Below are positions 8,317-19,127 of a stretch of 64,000 nt of DNA, piece by piece. The first letter of the stretch is position 1; every line of letters begins with the position of its first letter. Below the pieces are notes generated by a model that saw only the letters and a list, made by a program, of their open reading frames with translations, did no database searches and was not told where the DNA came from. This DNA is from Torulaspora globosa (taxonomy: Eukaryota > Ascomycota > Saccharomycetes > Saccharomycetales > Saccharomycetaceae): contig NC_050733.1 of NCBI RefSeq assembly GCF_014133895.1, forward strand, positions 853,213 through 917,212. The letters are read 5' to 3'. The translations under genes were made by a program, and so were the position numbers.

Positions 8317-10215
8317 TTAGAGATCAGCTTCGTTGACAAGGCCATTAAGCTCCTTTTGCAGTCGCTGCGCAACATTGGGATTGACCTTTGCGATGCGCTC
8401 GATAATCTCCTGGAAGGATGCGCTTCTGACATCAAACGCTTGGTCATCTTCGAAGTCTTCTGCATCGTCTCCATCGTTGATGGCGGTGACAGGCACGTAG
8501 TCGTCCTCGTCCGCTTCATCTGCTTCCAAGGCTGCCTCATCGGCTTCACCAGTGGCAACGCCGTTGTCATAATCCTCGTCTTCCTCTTGATTTGGCACCC
8601 CATCATCGATCGGTTTGCTGCTGTCAATATTGTCCTCTTCATCCATATTCACATCACCTTCGGGGTCTGTGCTTTGCTCTTTGATCATGGATTCCTTGAC
8701 ATATACCATGTTTTTGAAGTATTTGAGCTTGTACTGGTTGAAATCATAGTTTCCTTGAACCATGCACCCTAGCTCATACTTTACAATCCGTCTTATCTTG
8801 GCTAGATCAAGCTCTGGAAACCAACCTGTGAGTTCATTCGCGACGGGCAGAAAATCGACTTTAGAGTAGACCTCGGCAATATTGGGCTCCTCTACCAGCA
8901 AATCCACTTGCAGCATCAAATACCAGGGAATTTGCTTTCCGTTGAACTTGAACCTACTGTCTATGTCGCCTGGCGTGTCCGATTCATAGATTAACGGCGG
9001 CGGTCTTGGTATATGCTTCCTGAGGGCTGGTGATCGCAGTAACCTCCTCTCTATCTTGAAATATTCAGTCTGGTATCTGGCGTACTGCGCAGAGCTTCGA
9101 GGATCAACACCAAATCTGATGTAGGTATTTCTCCATGGTCCCATAGTGAATCTAAAGGAGAGTAGTGCAAGTGCTATCTTTAGTGTATGATGAATTTCCT
9201 TTCTCACAATGCCATCAATGTGCCTCTTAACCCATATAGGTCTTCTGGCAAACAGCTCTTTCAATATTTTCAGACATTCTTCCAAAGATTCATAAAAGCC
9301 AGATTCCTTCTTGGTCCCAGGGTACACTCCAGTTGCTGTTGCTGCTTCATAATCTTTCTGCAAAGATGCATGCGGCTTTTCAGGAACCGTTGTATTATCA
9401 TTCATGTCATGCACAAATTGCTGATAGTTCTTGATGTACGTTCCTTTCACTTCAGAGACACCATTTGATTTCTTTGTTGCAAAAGGATTGGCCTTGTAGT
9501 TGTATTGGTACGGAAGACTTACCATTGATAGCCTAGGGGGAGGAGGCAATTGAAAGTCGCCACCAGGTATCTTCGAGGTGCGATCTATCACCAAACTGCT
9601 AATATTCTCAAAGGGCCGAGCGTCCTGGTCAGGCACTGATTCAACAAAAGATTTGAGCTTACTCCAATCGAGAGCATCAAAGCTTGTTTTGAACTCTTCA
9701 GCAGACGGGACATTATCGAGCCTCAGCTGAAAGTCCGACATTTCTCTGAATTTGATAGTGTTATTCACTATTGCCACCGGAGTGACTCTAACGTCTCGAC
9801 TTCTAAGCGATTCGAGCGACTTCTGAATGTTTTGACCGTGCTTAGCCAACGTGCCTTTTGGCATTTCGATCTTCAGGATGATTGATTCATCTCTGAAGGG
9901 CACTTTCTTACCTATGATTGGATGTTCATTGAAGAATCTCTCACACCCGTCGTCATCCCGCCCTTCGTTCAAATAAAGCTCCAATCCTCTCTGAGAATCG
10001 ACATTCTCCCCATGTTCACTAAATATCTCTTTAACCTTTGACAGCCCACCGCACATTGCAATAGCCTTCGTGACGCTCTCTTGCGAGCCGGAGACACATA
10101 ATGGAAGCTCTAAACTCGGGATATGAGGAATATCCAATGTGTATTCTTTTGCCAAAGCAGCACAACGTTCAGGAGTTGGCGAAAGTCTGGCCAAATCACT
10201 CTTATCATCAGTCAT
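8317..10215 (-). CDS. TFC1: RNA polymerase III factor TFIIIC subunit tau95 (Tfc1)
   Basis: Tfc1 is the tau95 subunit of TFIIIC and contacts the A box of tRNA and 5S genes. The 632-residue protein contains the tau95 N-terminal dimerisation region (LDIPHIPSLELPLCVSGS), the central triple-barrel region, and the conserved stretch KKESGFYESLEECLKILKEL. The winged-helix part contains SFRFTMGPWRNTYIRFGVDPR. A long acidic tail occupies about 520-600 (VNMDEEDNIDSS, NQEEDEDYDN), a known feature of tau95. It starts at ATG 10213-10215. Next to MRPL36 as in S. cerevisiae. Confidence 0.93.
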   Translation of the reverse strand: MTDDKSDLARLSPTPERCAALAKEYTLDIPHIPSLELPLCVSGSQESVTKAIAMCGGLSKVKEIFSEHGENVDSQRGLELYLNEGRDDDGCERFFNEHPIIGKKVPFRDESIILKIEMPKGTLAKHGQNIQKSLESLRSRDVRVTPVAIVNNTIKFREMSDFQLRLDNVPSAEEFKTSFDALDWSKLKSFVESVPDQDARPFENISSLVIDRTSKIPGGDFQLPPPPRLSMVSLPYQYNYKANPFATKKSNGVSEVKGTYIKNYQQFVHDMNDNTTVPEKPHASLQKDYEAATATGVYPGTKKESGFYESLEECLKILKELFARRPIWVKRHIDGIVRKEIHHTLKIALALLSFRFTMGPWRNTYIRFGVDPRSSAQYARYQTEYFKIERRLLRSPALRKHIPRPPPLIYESDTPGDIDSRFKFNGKQIPWYLMLQVDLLVEEPNIAEVYSKVDFLPVANELTGWFPELDLAKIRRIVKYELGCMVQGNYDFNQYKLKYFKNMVYVKESMIKEQSTDPEGDVNMDEEDNIDSSKPIDDGVPNQEEDEDYDNGVATGEADEAALEADEADEDDYVPVTAINDGDDAEDFEDDQAFDVRSASFQEIIERIAKVNPNVAQRLQKELNGLVNEADL

Positions 10216-10655
10216 TCTGGCTAAGTTTGCTTTTCTTGAAGTATTTCGAATTTAGTTCCTTGTTAGTCTCTTGTTAGTCTGTCTCTTAAAGGCTCTATCG
10301 ATATAACCGTCAGCCAGTAAAACAGACACCGAGAGTGTTGGCTTGGATGCTGATAGCCGTAGCGAATACCAGCCTACATGAACCAATATCCTGTAACGTT
10401 GAACAAATAAGGAACATATGTATATCTTTTATATATACAAGGACATGACGGGGGAAGCCGTCATCTTAAGCAAATCATTACGAATATTTATAAGTAGAAA
10501 TCGTTCTCCGTACAGTTTATCACATTTCATCTTTGTACTTCATCAGTCGAAGACTGTTTTTCCTCTTTGATGCTTTGTGTGTTAATGAATATTAAATCAA
10601 ATGATTACCATTGAGAAGTTGGCTTGCAGCTCAAGGCTCGCTCATATCCAGGCGC
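10216..10655. other. Intergenic, TFC1 promoter and MIR1 3' end
   Basis: A 440-bp space. It has AT-rich TATATATAC-like sequence near 10429-10438 but no gene, repeat or recognisable binding site that I can support. Confidence 0.4.
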
Positions 10656-11579
10656 TTAATGACCTGAGCTGCCAATCTCAACGGTTGGGGCACAGCCCAA
10701 GGATCTCTTCAATGAACCGTAGATACCGAATTGCAAGGAGGTCAACGTACCGACCATGACCAAACGGGTTGGCAGACCGGCGAAGGAACCGACGAAACCC
10801 AATTGCTTAGCCAACTGAGCCAACAAACCGATAGTGGATTGACCTGGAGCCTTCTTGGTCTTGTTCACCTTAGACAACAAGGTGTCAGCAGGTTGAGAAA
10901 CGACGGCAGCAGCCAAACCAGCGGTCAAACCGGCAAGCAAGTTGATACCGGTGACAGAGGTTGCAGACAACTTTTCCTTTGGTCCAGCCAAACCGAAGTA
11001 GGCCTCAGCGGCGCGCTCGAAGACCAAGAACTTGGAGATGTTGTAAGGAATTTGCTTGAACAAGATTGGGGTGAAACCGTTGTAGAAGGAGCCGACACCT
11101 TCTTCCTTCAAGATTCTGGAGAACCCACCAACAAGACCGTTAGCAAAGTTTGGCTGAGAAACCAATCTGATTCTTGTGGCTTCCAATGGACACAAAGCGA
11201 TGTCAGCAAAGAATTCGGCAATCGCAGCGGAACCCATGTAGATCGAGTTCTTGTAGTTAACAGCAGTGTCGTAACCTAGAGTGTCAATGAATAGCTTCTT
11301 AAACACTTCGTAACCACCGAATTTGAACGCACCTTGCAACGAGTAACCTAGCAAAGTTGGGCCGAAACCAGTCAGCAAAGCACCGGCACCTTCCTCACCA
11401 ATGATCTTCTTGAAGGAAGAAACCATACCCTGGTTGTAAACAGTTGGTTCCAGTTGAATTCTAGTCTTCACCACATCGATTGGCACCATAGCAGAGTGAG
11501 TGCTACCGCAACCGATGGCACCTGCCAGAGCAAACTTGGCATAATCAGATAGAGAGTATTGTGGAACTGGAGCAGACAT
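10656..11579 (-). CDS. MIR1: Mitochondrial phosphate carrier Mir1
   Basis: Mir1 imports inorganic phosphate into the mitochondrial matrix for ATP synthesis. The 307-residue protein shows three carrier repeats with PX(D/E)XX(K/R) signatures: [19 protein letters not shown] and the diverged [10 protein letters not shown]. Phosphate-carrier hallmarks are [11 protein letters not shown] near the N-terminus and [20 protein letters not shown] near the C-terminus. Codon use is strongly biased toward preferred codons (GGT, GCC, AAG), as expected for an abundant protein. It starts at ATG 11577-11579. Confidence 0.96.
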   Translation of the reverse strand: MSAPVPQYSLSDYAKFALAGAIGCGSTHSAMVPIDVVKTRIQLEPTVYNQGMVSSFKKIIGEEGAGALLTGFGPTLLGYSLQGAFKFGGYEVFKKLFIDTLGYDTAVNYKNSIYMGSAAIAEFFADIALCPLEATRIRLVSQPNFANGLVGGFSRILKEEGVGSFYNGFTPILFKQIPYNISKFLVFERAAEAYFGLAGPKEKLSATSVTGINLLAGLTAGLAAAVVSQPADTLLSKVNKTKKAPGQSTIGLLAQLAKQLGFVGSFAGLPTRLVMVGTLTSLQFGIYGSLKRSLGCAPTVEIGSSGH

Positions 11580-11978
11580 TTCGGGCTTCCTGTAGGTTTT
11601 GGCGAGGTCGAAATCTTGGTAGAGTTGTCGAAGTTAAGAAGTTAAAGAAGTTCTGAAAACTTTTCTGCTTAAATAGTGCCAGATGCTCCACGGGAAAAAA
11701 AAAGGAATTGAATACGAAAATCACATATTTACTGAATCCACCGCGTAAGCCGAAGACAAGAACTGCGCTACGATTCGACAAGACGTATCTATGTATTACG
11801 GAGCATCGCATGGGACTCTGAATTACATGTTCTCATAAGTTGCTCCATGGAAATACTACAGGATAATATGCCAACGTGTAGAGGGATCCTACAGAGCCAG
11901 ACTAGTTATTCTTCCGATAAATATCAACGGGGCATATCTCAGTGTGTTGTTTGCGCCAGGTAGGCATCTATGCTGGCC

Positions 11979-12010
11979 ATTGGCCAATCTTTTCAACGTT
12001 TCCTGATTGG
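11979..12010. promoter_or_regulatory. CCAAT-box cluster upstream of MIR1
   Basis: ATTGG at 11979-11983 is immediately followed by CCAAT at 11984-11988, and another ATTGG lies at 12006-12010 in TGATTGGC. These resemble HAP2/3/4/5 sites, which activate respiratory genes. They are about 400 bp upstream of the MIR1 start and 570 bp upstream of the phosphatase. Regulation by the HAP complex is inference. Confidence 0.4.
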
Positions 12011-12322
12011 CTGTCGCTGGGTTGCATCAAACCGGGTAACCCCGCATTATCTGTCTCAGTTTCGTTCGCCAAGAAAATGAAAGTCGGCGTCAGGCTTTTG
12101 TGACACTGACGCCGCCAAGATATTTCCGATTTTGCCCGCAGAAGAGAAAGCTTCTGGAAGCCAACTATGAAAACCTTATTTCCCTAAGCGGAAAAACGTA
12201 CAACAGCCAGCTATTTACACGCCAATTAAAGCACATGCTGCCTTCGACGTATCAAGAATCCGCTTGCTTGAAGAGTATGGCTGTGCCTTCCGGCGAATTC
12301 GCCTGACAACACCGGCCGGCGC

Positions 12323-12328
12323 ACGTGG
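12323..12328. promoter_or_regulatory. Pho4-type CACGTG site of the acid phosphatase promoter
   Basis: CACGTGGG, the high-affinity Pho4 form of the E-box, lies about 250 bp upstream of the acid phosphatase ATG. That is the spacing range of the UASp elements in S. cerevisiae PHO5. Phosphate-starvation control is the natural inference. Confidence 0.6.
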
Positions 12329-12579
12329 GCCTTGTTACCGATGCTGCACAGTATGCTGCGACTTCCTGTAGTGGTGGAGACTGGTACGTAATGTTGATCT
12401 TGGTGTCAAGAAAGTGTTTGCTGGGATGCGGTTTTGTGACCGATAGGTGATGGTGATCGTTACCCATAGGGTGCTAATCGAGCAGTGAAGGGCTGTATGT
12501 GTGGAATCTCGGCAAAACGGGTATAATACGTGGCATCGGATAGGTGCTTTTGTCTACATTGGAGAGAAAACCAGTGATA

Positions 12580-13992
12580 ATGGCTATGGGCTCAGCACTT
12601 GTGGCTATTTTGGCTTCTGTCGCTGCTCTAGGGCAAGCCGCTGTCGTTGGTCGCCAATACGCTGTTGCAGTGGATAAAATCGGTACCCAGGAAGATATAT
12701 TTCGTTTCTTGGGAGGGGCCGGTCCTTACTTCTCGTTCCCTTTCGACAATGGAATTCCTGAGCAAACACCTGACTGCTGCAAACTGATGCAGGTTCAACT
12801 GTTCGCTAGACATGGCGAGAGATTTCCTACCAAGAAAAAGGGAAATAAGATTCTGGAGACTTATTATAAGCTGGCCAACTACACCGGTACTTTCAATGAA
12901 TCTTTGTCATTTTTGAACGACGACTACGAGTTCTTTGTTCGGGATCCTGAGTATTATGAAGAAGAGACCACGTTGAAGAACTCTCTGAACCCGTTGAACC
13001 CTTACACTGGCGAAAGGGACGCTCAAAGGCACAGCCAAAATTTTTTGGCGCTGTACAAGAATCTGCTTAACGAGACTTCAAGCTTTGCGGTGTTCACTTC
13101 CAACTCTAAGAGATGTCACGACACCGCTCAATTTTTTATTGACGGTTTAGGCAATGATTACAATGTCTCTCTGCAAGTCATTGACGAAGCTCCTTCGTCC
13201 GGGGCTAACAGCTTGACCCCAAGATACGGATGTGCTAACTTCAGCGAGAGCGAGAATGACGGATATGTGAGGACTTACTCTCGGGAATACCTGTCTAATC
13301 TTGCCAAAAGGTTGAACATCGAAAACAAGGGTTTGAACTTGACTAATTCTGACGCCGAAAACTTATTCTTTTGGTGCGCCTACGAGTTGAACGTTCGCGG
13401 TTACAGTGATATCTGCAGCATCTTCACAGAAGAAGAACTTATTCACTTCTCTTATCAAGATGACCTGGAAAGCTATTATGAAAACGGAAACGGGAATTCC
13501 TTGGGAGCAGTTGCTGGTTCGATTCTATTCAATGCTTCTGTTGAATTATTGAAGCAAAGCGACGACCTCGAACAGAAGGCTTGGTTAAGTTTCACTCATG
13601 ATTCCGATTTAATCAATTATATTGCTGCCGTTGGTCTATTTGATAACGGGGTCAAACTAAACACCTCATACGTGCCTTTTCGCGACCACGTTTACCGTAA
13701 GTCCTGGATTGCTCCACAAGGTGCTAGGATATACACACAAAAATTCAGTTGTTACAACCAGTCTTATGTTAGGTATGTCGTGAATGACGCCGTTATCCCT
13801 ATCGAAAGCTGTAGTTCCGGTCCGGGCTTTTCCTGCCCACTGGAACAATTTTATGATTACGCTGAAAGCAGACTTAGCGACATTAACTTTTCCGACAAGT
13901 GTGGAAAGATCATTGCAACTAACGCTACTTCCTTAACATTTTACTGGGATTACAAGACGAGAAATTATAACGCTTCTCTGGTCAAAAAATGA
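12580..13992 (+). CDS. PHO5: Secreted repressible acid phosphatase, PHO5/PHO3/PHO11 type
   Basis: A periplasmic histidine acid phosphatase that releases phosphate from organic esters. I start it at the ATG of MAMGSALVAIL, which opens a clean signal peptide ending near AALGQA; the frame is open 12 codons further upstream but without an ATG. The 470 residues carry the phosphohistidine motif RHGERFPT at about residues 74-81 and the distal HD proton-donor motif in FTHDSDL. There are many N-glycosylation sequons (NYTG, NESL, NVSL, NASV), as in Pho5 (467 residues). The upstream CACGTGGG supports phosphate regulation. Whether it is the strict PHO5 orthologue or another member of the family cannot be settled here. 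Confidence 0.92.
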   Translation: MAMGSALVAILASVAALGQAAVVGRQYAVAVDKIGTQEDIFRFLGGAGPYFSFPFDNGIPEQTPDCCKLMQVQLFARHGERFPTKKKGNKILETYYKLANYTGTFNESLSFLNDDYEFFVRDPEYYEEETTLKNSLNPLNPYTGERDAQRHSQNFLALYKNLLNETSSFAVFTSNSKRCHDTAQFFIDGLGNDYNVSLQVIDEAPSSGANSLTPRYGCANFSESENDGYVRTYSREYLSNLAKRLNIENKGLNLTNSDAENLFFWCAYELNVRGYSDICSIFTEEELIHFSYQDDLESYYENGNGNSLGAVAGSILFNASVELLKQSDDLEQKAWLSFTHDSDLINYIAAVGLFDNGVKLNTSYVPFRDHVYRKSWIAPQGARIYTQKFSCYNQSYVRYVVNDAVIPIESCSSGPGFSCPLEQFYDYAESRLSDINFSDKCGKIIATNATSLTFYWDYKTRNYNASLVKK

Positions 13993-14438
13993 TCCAAAAA
14001 CGGCTTTGGCTTCTCACGTTATACTATGGATTTATTTAGGAAGCCTTTCTCAACTCTTCTATCTTCAGACTGACATATGACAGATCTCGAAGCGCTCCAT
14101 CTCTGCAATAATTGAACAGCGTCACAGTGAAAAAACGTGTAAATGATAATAAACACTGAGTGCTTATCTCAATCCGATAATGAAGATCGTATTCTGCTGT
14201 GAGCATAGGTTCACGAATTTTTGATATTCTAATGTAACATTTCTACCAAGTGGGGCAATTTTCCGAAGGGCGTAAATTTTCATCTGTACACTAGATATTA
14301 GTAGCTCTTTGTTATTCGCGGTCCAATCAATGGAATGTATGAAGCTAGCGATGAGATCTTCAGGAAACACCCTATGCTAAAATAGTTGTAGTGATGCTTT
14401 CTTTTTGAATATACGTTGCATCATAGCGATTGAAAGGG

Positions 14439-14447
14439 TATAAAAAA
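14439..14447 (+). promoter_or_regulatory. TATA box upstream of a short secreted-peptide frame
   Basis: TATAAAAAA, 74 bp upstream of the ATG at 14513. The spacing is that of many yeast TATA-driven genes. Confidence 0.4.
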
Positions 14448-14512
14448 GGTGCTAAAAAAGATGTTAGCACTGGCGACAGTGAGTGTCCATCGTCTTGCTT
14501 CGTTTCTCGTCA

Positions 14513-14641
14513 ATGCGCCGCAGTCAGGCGCTCATAATAGTCCTCGTCATGGCATTTGCGCCATTACTGACTTATGGCGACTCGAATTGTCGTTGTGAAT
14601 ATGGGAATACTGGTTGTTTGGAGCGCCCGAAAGAGATGTAA
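14513..14641 (+). CDS. Candidate small secreted cysteine-containing peptide, 42 residues
   Basis: A 42-codon frame not recognised as any known gene. It starts MRRSQALIIVLVMAFAPLL, a basic N-region followed by a strongly hydrophobic core, then TYG as a plausible signal-peptidase site. About 20 residues remain with three cysteines (NCRCEYGNTGC). A TATAAAAAA element sits 74 bp upstream and the frame lies alone in a 2.7-kb intergenic stretch. These points favour a real short secreted peptide. Against it, frames this short occur by chance, and the tail might be the first exon or remnant of a longer protein. Confidence 0.35.
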   Translation: MRRSQALIIVLVMAFAPLLTYGDSNCRCEYGNTGCLERPKEM

Positions 14642-16604
14642 CATAAATTGGATCCTTGCTTTAAATCTTAGAACAGAACTATCAGCAGGTTTCTTATTCT
14701 GTTAGATTCCGGGTTCCCTTTCTTTTATTGCATATTTATTATGTCGTGAAACCCGTCATAGAGAGCTGGAACGACTCGTTCATTTGCAATGGTCTCCAGC
14801 ATAGAAAACTTGGCGTCCTTCGCCAAATACCTAAGAATCGGTTAGCTGAATACGCAATCCGCCCTCATTTAAGTTCACTGTTCTGTCATATTGAAATTCA
14901 GCTCCCTTCCAGAAATGGAATGCAACGAACAATAATATGTACTCAGAAGAAAGAGTTCCAAAAGGATGAAAGCGCACTTAGAAGTAAAGCCAAGATCGCC
15001 AAGAGGAGAGAGGGGATATATTGGATCCGCATTGCCCTCTAACGATCTGGTTGATAAAACAAGCCTTCGGAGCAACTATTAAAGTAAAAAGTCGACTTTC
15101 CCTATAGCTGATCTTTTAGCAGATAGACCTATTTCACTTTCTTCGTCCATTCCGAATAGTTTTGCCGCTACCGGGATGGCCTTCGGCATCCTCATTTGAT
15201 TCCCTTTTCTGAATAAATCATAATCGATCACATAAACCAGCAGCTGCCATTCGGATATGACATATCTCTACTCCAAGGTAACCTTCTGCTTAAAATTGAT
15301 AGAGTCTATTGCCTATTTGAGCCGTTTCCTTGAAAAGAAAGCCGGTGAAATTATCACTCAGCATTGTTCTAAGATGTGAACCAAGCTCGAGTCAACGGTT
15401 TCAGTGCTTCTGTAGATTAAAGCTCTCTTGTGGCAACATTGCTGCGATGCTGGAGGCCAGCTCAATCCGCAGCAGTCGTAATTCGTAACCACATATGGCT
15501 TCACCTAAATGCCCATTACTCTGTCGTTCAGAAGATTATACATCACGATGGATCATGGATCTACCTTGGCGGGGGTCAAGCCATAGTCAGATTAAAGAGT
15601 CGTTAGACGTCATCGACCAATTAGGAAGGCGAAGGCACTGGACCGTTAAATAGTATCTCCATTCGGTAAGCGCGCCATGGCAACGAGCGCACAGGATACA
15701 CAATTAATATCAGCCGACTGGACAACCAACAATGGAATTTGGTCTACATGCAAAAGATTGAAGCTTTAGCGTGAGTTAGTAGGACATTTTCGCCGAAATT
15801 GGTTGCTTCGTCACACTAGCTTCCTTGTCTCAGACTACTGAAGGCAATTGATATTCGAGTTGAAACTCTTTTTTTGCTCATCAGGTATGGGCATAATCAG
15901 TCAATAGCCAATATGATAGGAAAAGATCAGTAGTGACACGGAAACAGGATGATGAAAAGCGCACATTAATGGTCGCCTCCTGTTCTCCTCTGTTTTAGGG
16001 GTCAATTGGAACGAGCAATCTTATTTACTCTAAAGGATACTGTTTACAGCAGCTACGGCAGTTACCGACTGCAAGAAAGCCTTTCTTCATTACAACATAT
16101 AGAGGCACGCGAATACGTTGGGAACGGCGTTTTCCAACCTGCAGCTGCAGCGCCTCATCATTACTTGCACGACCAAATCTAATCATTTGTCGCTCTGTGT
16201 TCTAATGCTCTAATCTGTCCCGCTCGCAAGTTATATGCATCTAATCGGCAACCCGAGACTACGAGCAAGCAGAGAAGCATTGGGGGTAAGGGAGTGAGTG
16301 AAACGTAGTCTCAGCAATTAGTTCAGAATCTACATCTGAGTGTTGGTGTCGGATTGTTACTCTCGAAATAACAAGGTGAAATTATTCCTATACGAGCGCT
16401 CCATGTCCTTGAATTACAAATCTAAACGAGATACCAACGAAGGTCAGCAACTTGGTGAAATAACGAAATAAATCTAATAACTATAAACTGACTAACACCA
16501 CTTTTTCAGAAGTAATGACCCTGAGAGTCACGCGTGGCTTCTTTTATCAGAGTGTTGAGTTGAAGCCACTGATGATCGTGCGATGATGGTTATGAGGCAG
16601 GGGC
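14642..16604. other. Long intergenic stretch with no recognisable gene
   Basis: About 2 kb of AT-moderate sequence. Frames are short and interrupted; none resembles a known protein. I see no tRNA, LTR or CDEI/CDEIII centromere signature. It may contain decayed sequence that I cannot identify. Confidence 0.4.
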
Positions 16605-16613
16605 GTATATATT
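16527..16613 (+). promoter_or_regulatory. DLD3 promoter: R-box-like GTCAC, STRE and TATA
   Basis: GTCAC at 16527-16531 matches the Rtg1/Rtg3 retrograde-response core, AGGGG at about 16599-16603 is a stress element, and TATATATT lies at 16606-16613, 73 bp before the ATG. DLD3 is a known retrograde target in S. cerevisiae, so the GTCAC is suggestive, but a 5-mer is weak evidence. Confidence 0.35.
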
Positions 16614-16685
16614 TGCAACTTATCAATGGTGTAATGGTATTATTGCTTTCTGAGATTCGTTAATCCAAAGATTTCCTACAACGCC

Positions 16686-18176
16686 ATGACAGTACAAGCT
16701 CCCCTTGCTCAGCTAACTGCTGAGGCTTACCCCAAAGTCAAAAGGAACTCCAAGTTCAAAGTTCTTGATGCTGCTGATATAGATTTCTTCCGTTCTATCC
16801 TATCAAGTGATGAACTTGTGGAATCGAGATCTCCAGAAGAGCTGGCCTCTTTCAATCAGGATTGGATGAAGAAATACAGAGGGCAGTCGAATTTGGTTCT
16901 CTTGCCAAACTCTACTGAAAAAGTTTCCAAAATTATGAAATACTGTAATGACAACAAATTGGCCGTCGTGCCACAGGGTGGTAACACAGATCTAGTTGGA
17001 GCTTCTGTTCCCGTGTTTGATGAAATTATCCTGTCCCTGAAAAATATGAATAGAATTAGAGACTTTGACTCCGTTAGTGGCACTTTCAAATGCGATGCAG
17101 GTGTTGTGATGCGCGATGCTCACAAGTTTCTGCACGACCACGACCATATCTTCCCGCTGGACTTGCCTTCTAGAAACAATTGCCATGTGGGAGGCGTGGT
17201 TTCCACCAATGCAGGTGGTTTGAACCTGCTAAGATACGGTTCCCTGCATGGCAACGTTTTGGGTTTGGAGGTTGTGCTACCAAATGGTGAAATCATCAGC
17301 AGTATTAACGCACTGAGAAAAGATAATACTGGCTATGATTTAAAGCAGCTGTTCATTGGTGCGGAAGGTACTATTGGGATCATCACTGGTGTCTCAATTC
17401 TCGCAGCCGCTAAGCCAAAGGCTTTGAATGCAATCTTCTGTGGTATTGACAATTTTGATACTGTTCAGGATTTATTTGTTAAGGCCAAGGGTGAACTGTC
17501 TGAGATTCTCTCAGCTTTTGAATTTATGGATCGCGGTTCCATCGAATGTACTATTGACTACCTGAAAGGCTTGCCATTCCCCTTGGAAAACCATCACAAC
17601 TTCTATGTTCTCATAGAGACGTCGGGATCAAACAAGAGACATGATGACGAGAAGTTGAGCGCCTTCCTTTCAAGTGCCTTGGATGCCAAACTACTTTCTG
17701 AGGGAGTCATGGCCAAGGACAAAGCTGACTACGATAGAATCTGGACTTGGAGAAAGTCCGTCCCACCAGCTTGTAATTCATATGGTGGTATGTACAAATA
17801 TGACATGTCGCTACAGCTGAAGGATCTGTATTCTGTCTCCGAGGCTGTAACGAAGAGATTGAACGAAGCTGGTCTAATTGGTGACGCTCCAAAGCCAATT
17901 GTGAAATCCGTTGGTTACGGGCACGTCGGTGACGGTAACATTCATTTAAACATTGCCGTCAGAGAATTCACGAAAGAGATCGAAAACCTATTAGAACCTT
18001 TTGTTTATGAATATATTGCCTCAAAGAAGGGTTCCATCAGTGCTGAGCATGGTGTGGGTTTCCATAAAAGGGGCCATCTACACTACTCTAGAAGTGATAT
18101 CGAGATTAGATTTATGAAGGATGTTAAGCGCCACTATGATCCAAATGGTATCCTCAATCCATACAAGTACATCTAA
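16686..18176 (+). CDS. DLD3: D-2-hydroxyglutarate dehydrogenase / D-lactate dehydrogenase, Dld3 type
   Basis: FAD-linked oxidoreductase of the Dld2/Dld3 family, which oxidises D-2-hydroxyglutarate while reducing pyruvate to D-lactate. The 496 residues match the length of cytosolic Dld3. The PCMH-type FAD-binding domain contains VVPQGGNTDLVGASVP and NCHVGGVVSTNAGG; the C-terminal domain ends with GYGHVGDGNIHLN and EHGVGFHKRG. There is no obvious mitochondrial presequence at the N-terminus (MTVQAPLAQLTAEAYP), which favours the cytosolic Dld3 form over Dld2. Confidence 0.9.
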   Translation: MTVQAPLAQLTAEAYPKVKRNSKFKVLDAADIDFFRSILSSDELVESRSPEELASFNQDWMKKYRGQSNLVLLPNSTEKVSKIMKYCNDNKLAVVPQGGNTDLVGASVPVFDEIILSLKNMNRIRDFDSVSGTFKCDAGVVMRDAHKFLHDHDHIFPLDLPSRNNCHVGGVVSTNAGGLNLLRYGSLHGNVLGLEVVLPNGEIISSINALRKDNTGYDLKQLFIGAEGTIGIITGVSILAAAKPKALNAIFCGIDNFDTVQDLFVKAKGELSEILSAFEFMDRGSIECTIDYLKGLPFPLENHHNFYVLIETSGSNKRHDDEKLSAFLSSALDAKLLSEGVMAKDKADYDRIWTWRKSVPPACNSYGGMYKYDMSLQLKDLYSVSEAVTKRLNEAGLIGDAPKPIVKSVGYGHVGDGNIHLNIAVREFTKEIENLLEPFVYEYIASKKGSISAEHGVGFHKRGHLHYSRSDIEIRFMKDVKRHYDPNGILNPYKYI

Positions 18177-19127
18177 CTTTGAGTTTTGAATTCAGAAAAC
18201 CGAGGTCTTCTTCGTCAACGTTTTGATAGATAAATAAGATTTTTTAATGAACCTGGATGTTTGATAGAGATCTACTCGCGCACTATGCAAGTCCTGATCT
18301 TAGATCTGCATCATGACATCCATTTTAAAGCTCTTATTGTATCAAGAATTTAAATTGCTAAATCAGCCAGTATGACGAGTCGTAACATTCAGAATCTGAT
18401 ACGCGCTTCTTAAGTTGTCCATAACTGAATTGCTACTCTATTAAGAAGCATTCAAGCCTGCTTTCAGGGCTACAGTTGTCAAACAGACCACGGCAGCGAC
18501 AACAGCGTTGTTTCATATCCTCTTCAGACAGATCTCTGATCCCAGGCTGTGATTGAAAGGCTGATGTCAAGTGTGTGAATCTTTTCTATCGTGATTTACA
18601 CTATCAATACTATCATCACTGTTTTCAAAATCTTTTGAGAGGGATGTTGTACGATTATTTGCAATCCTGTTACTGTGCGGTTCTAGCTAACTGGTGGAAA
18701 TCTTTGTATTTTACAGTGCTCTTGGCTTCGACGCTAACTAGGCAGACATTGTCGCTTGTGAATCCGAAAGGCCTGCCTTCAGTTGGTTAACGATCTTCTG
18801 GCCTAGAGCTTCTTTTAGATTTCTTTACTCTGACGTTATCGCCAAATGCTGTGACTTTTTTTGGATCGTCGTATCAGCGCCGCAGTACGCGCGCTTGTTG
18901 ATCAACGCCAAGAACTATACGATTATGGAAATTGGTGTCTTCGAGAAGACCGAGTAAGTGCCATTCAGAGTTGCATAGAGAAAGATAGGATCAAAAGCAT
19001 TAAAACCAAGAGGGAATCATTCTTGATTTAAGGAAGGTAACCATCGAGCTAGTAAGATCGATTGAATCTGGCGTTGCTTGGCTACTATTTGACATATTGG
19101 TGATCCTATCAGAACTGAAAATTAAAA
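18177..19127. other. Intergenic, no gene recognised
   Basis: About 950 bp between DLD3 and the homocysteine methyltransferase. A 71-codon frame at 18575-18790 lacks any recognisable domain and I do not call it. No repeat seen. Confidence 0.4.

Noticed and set aside
8211..8772. Frames inside the TFC1 acidic-tail region on both strands
   Set aside because: Shadows of the GAT/GAA-rich codons of the Tfc1 acidic tail.
13993..16685. Possible centromere in the 2.7-kb gap
   Set aside because: No CDEI next to an 80-bp AT block with a CCGAA-containing CDEIII could be found.
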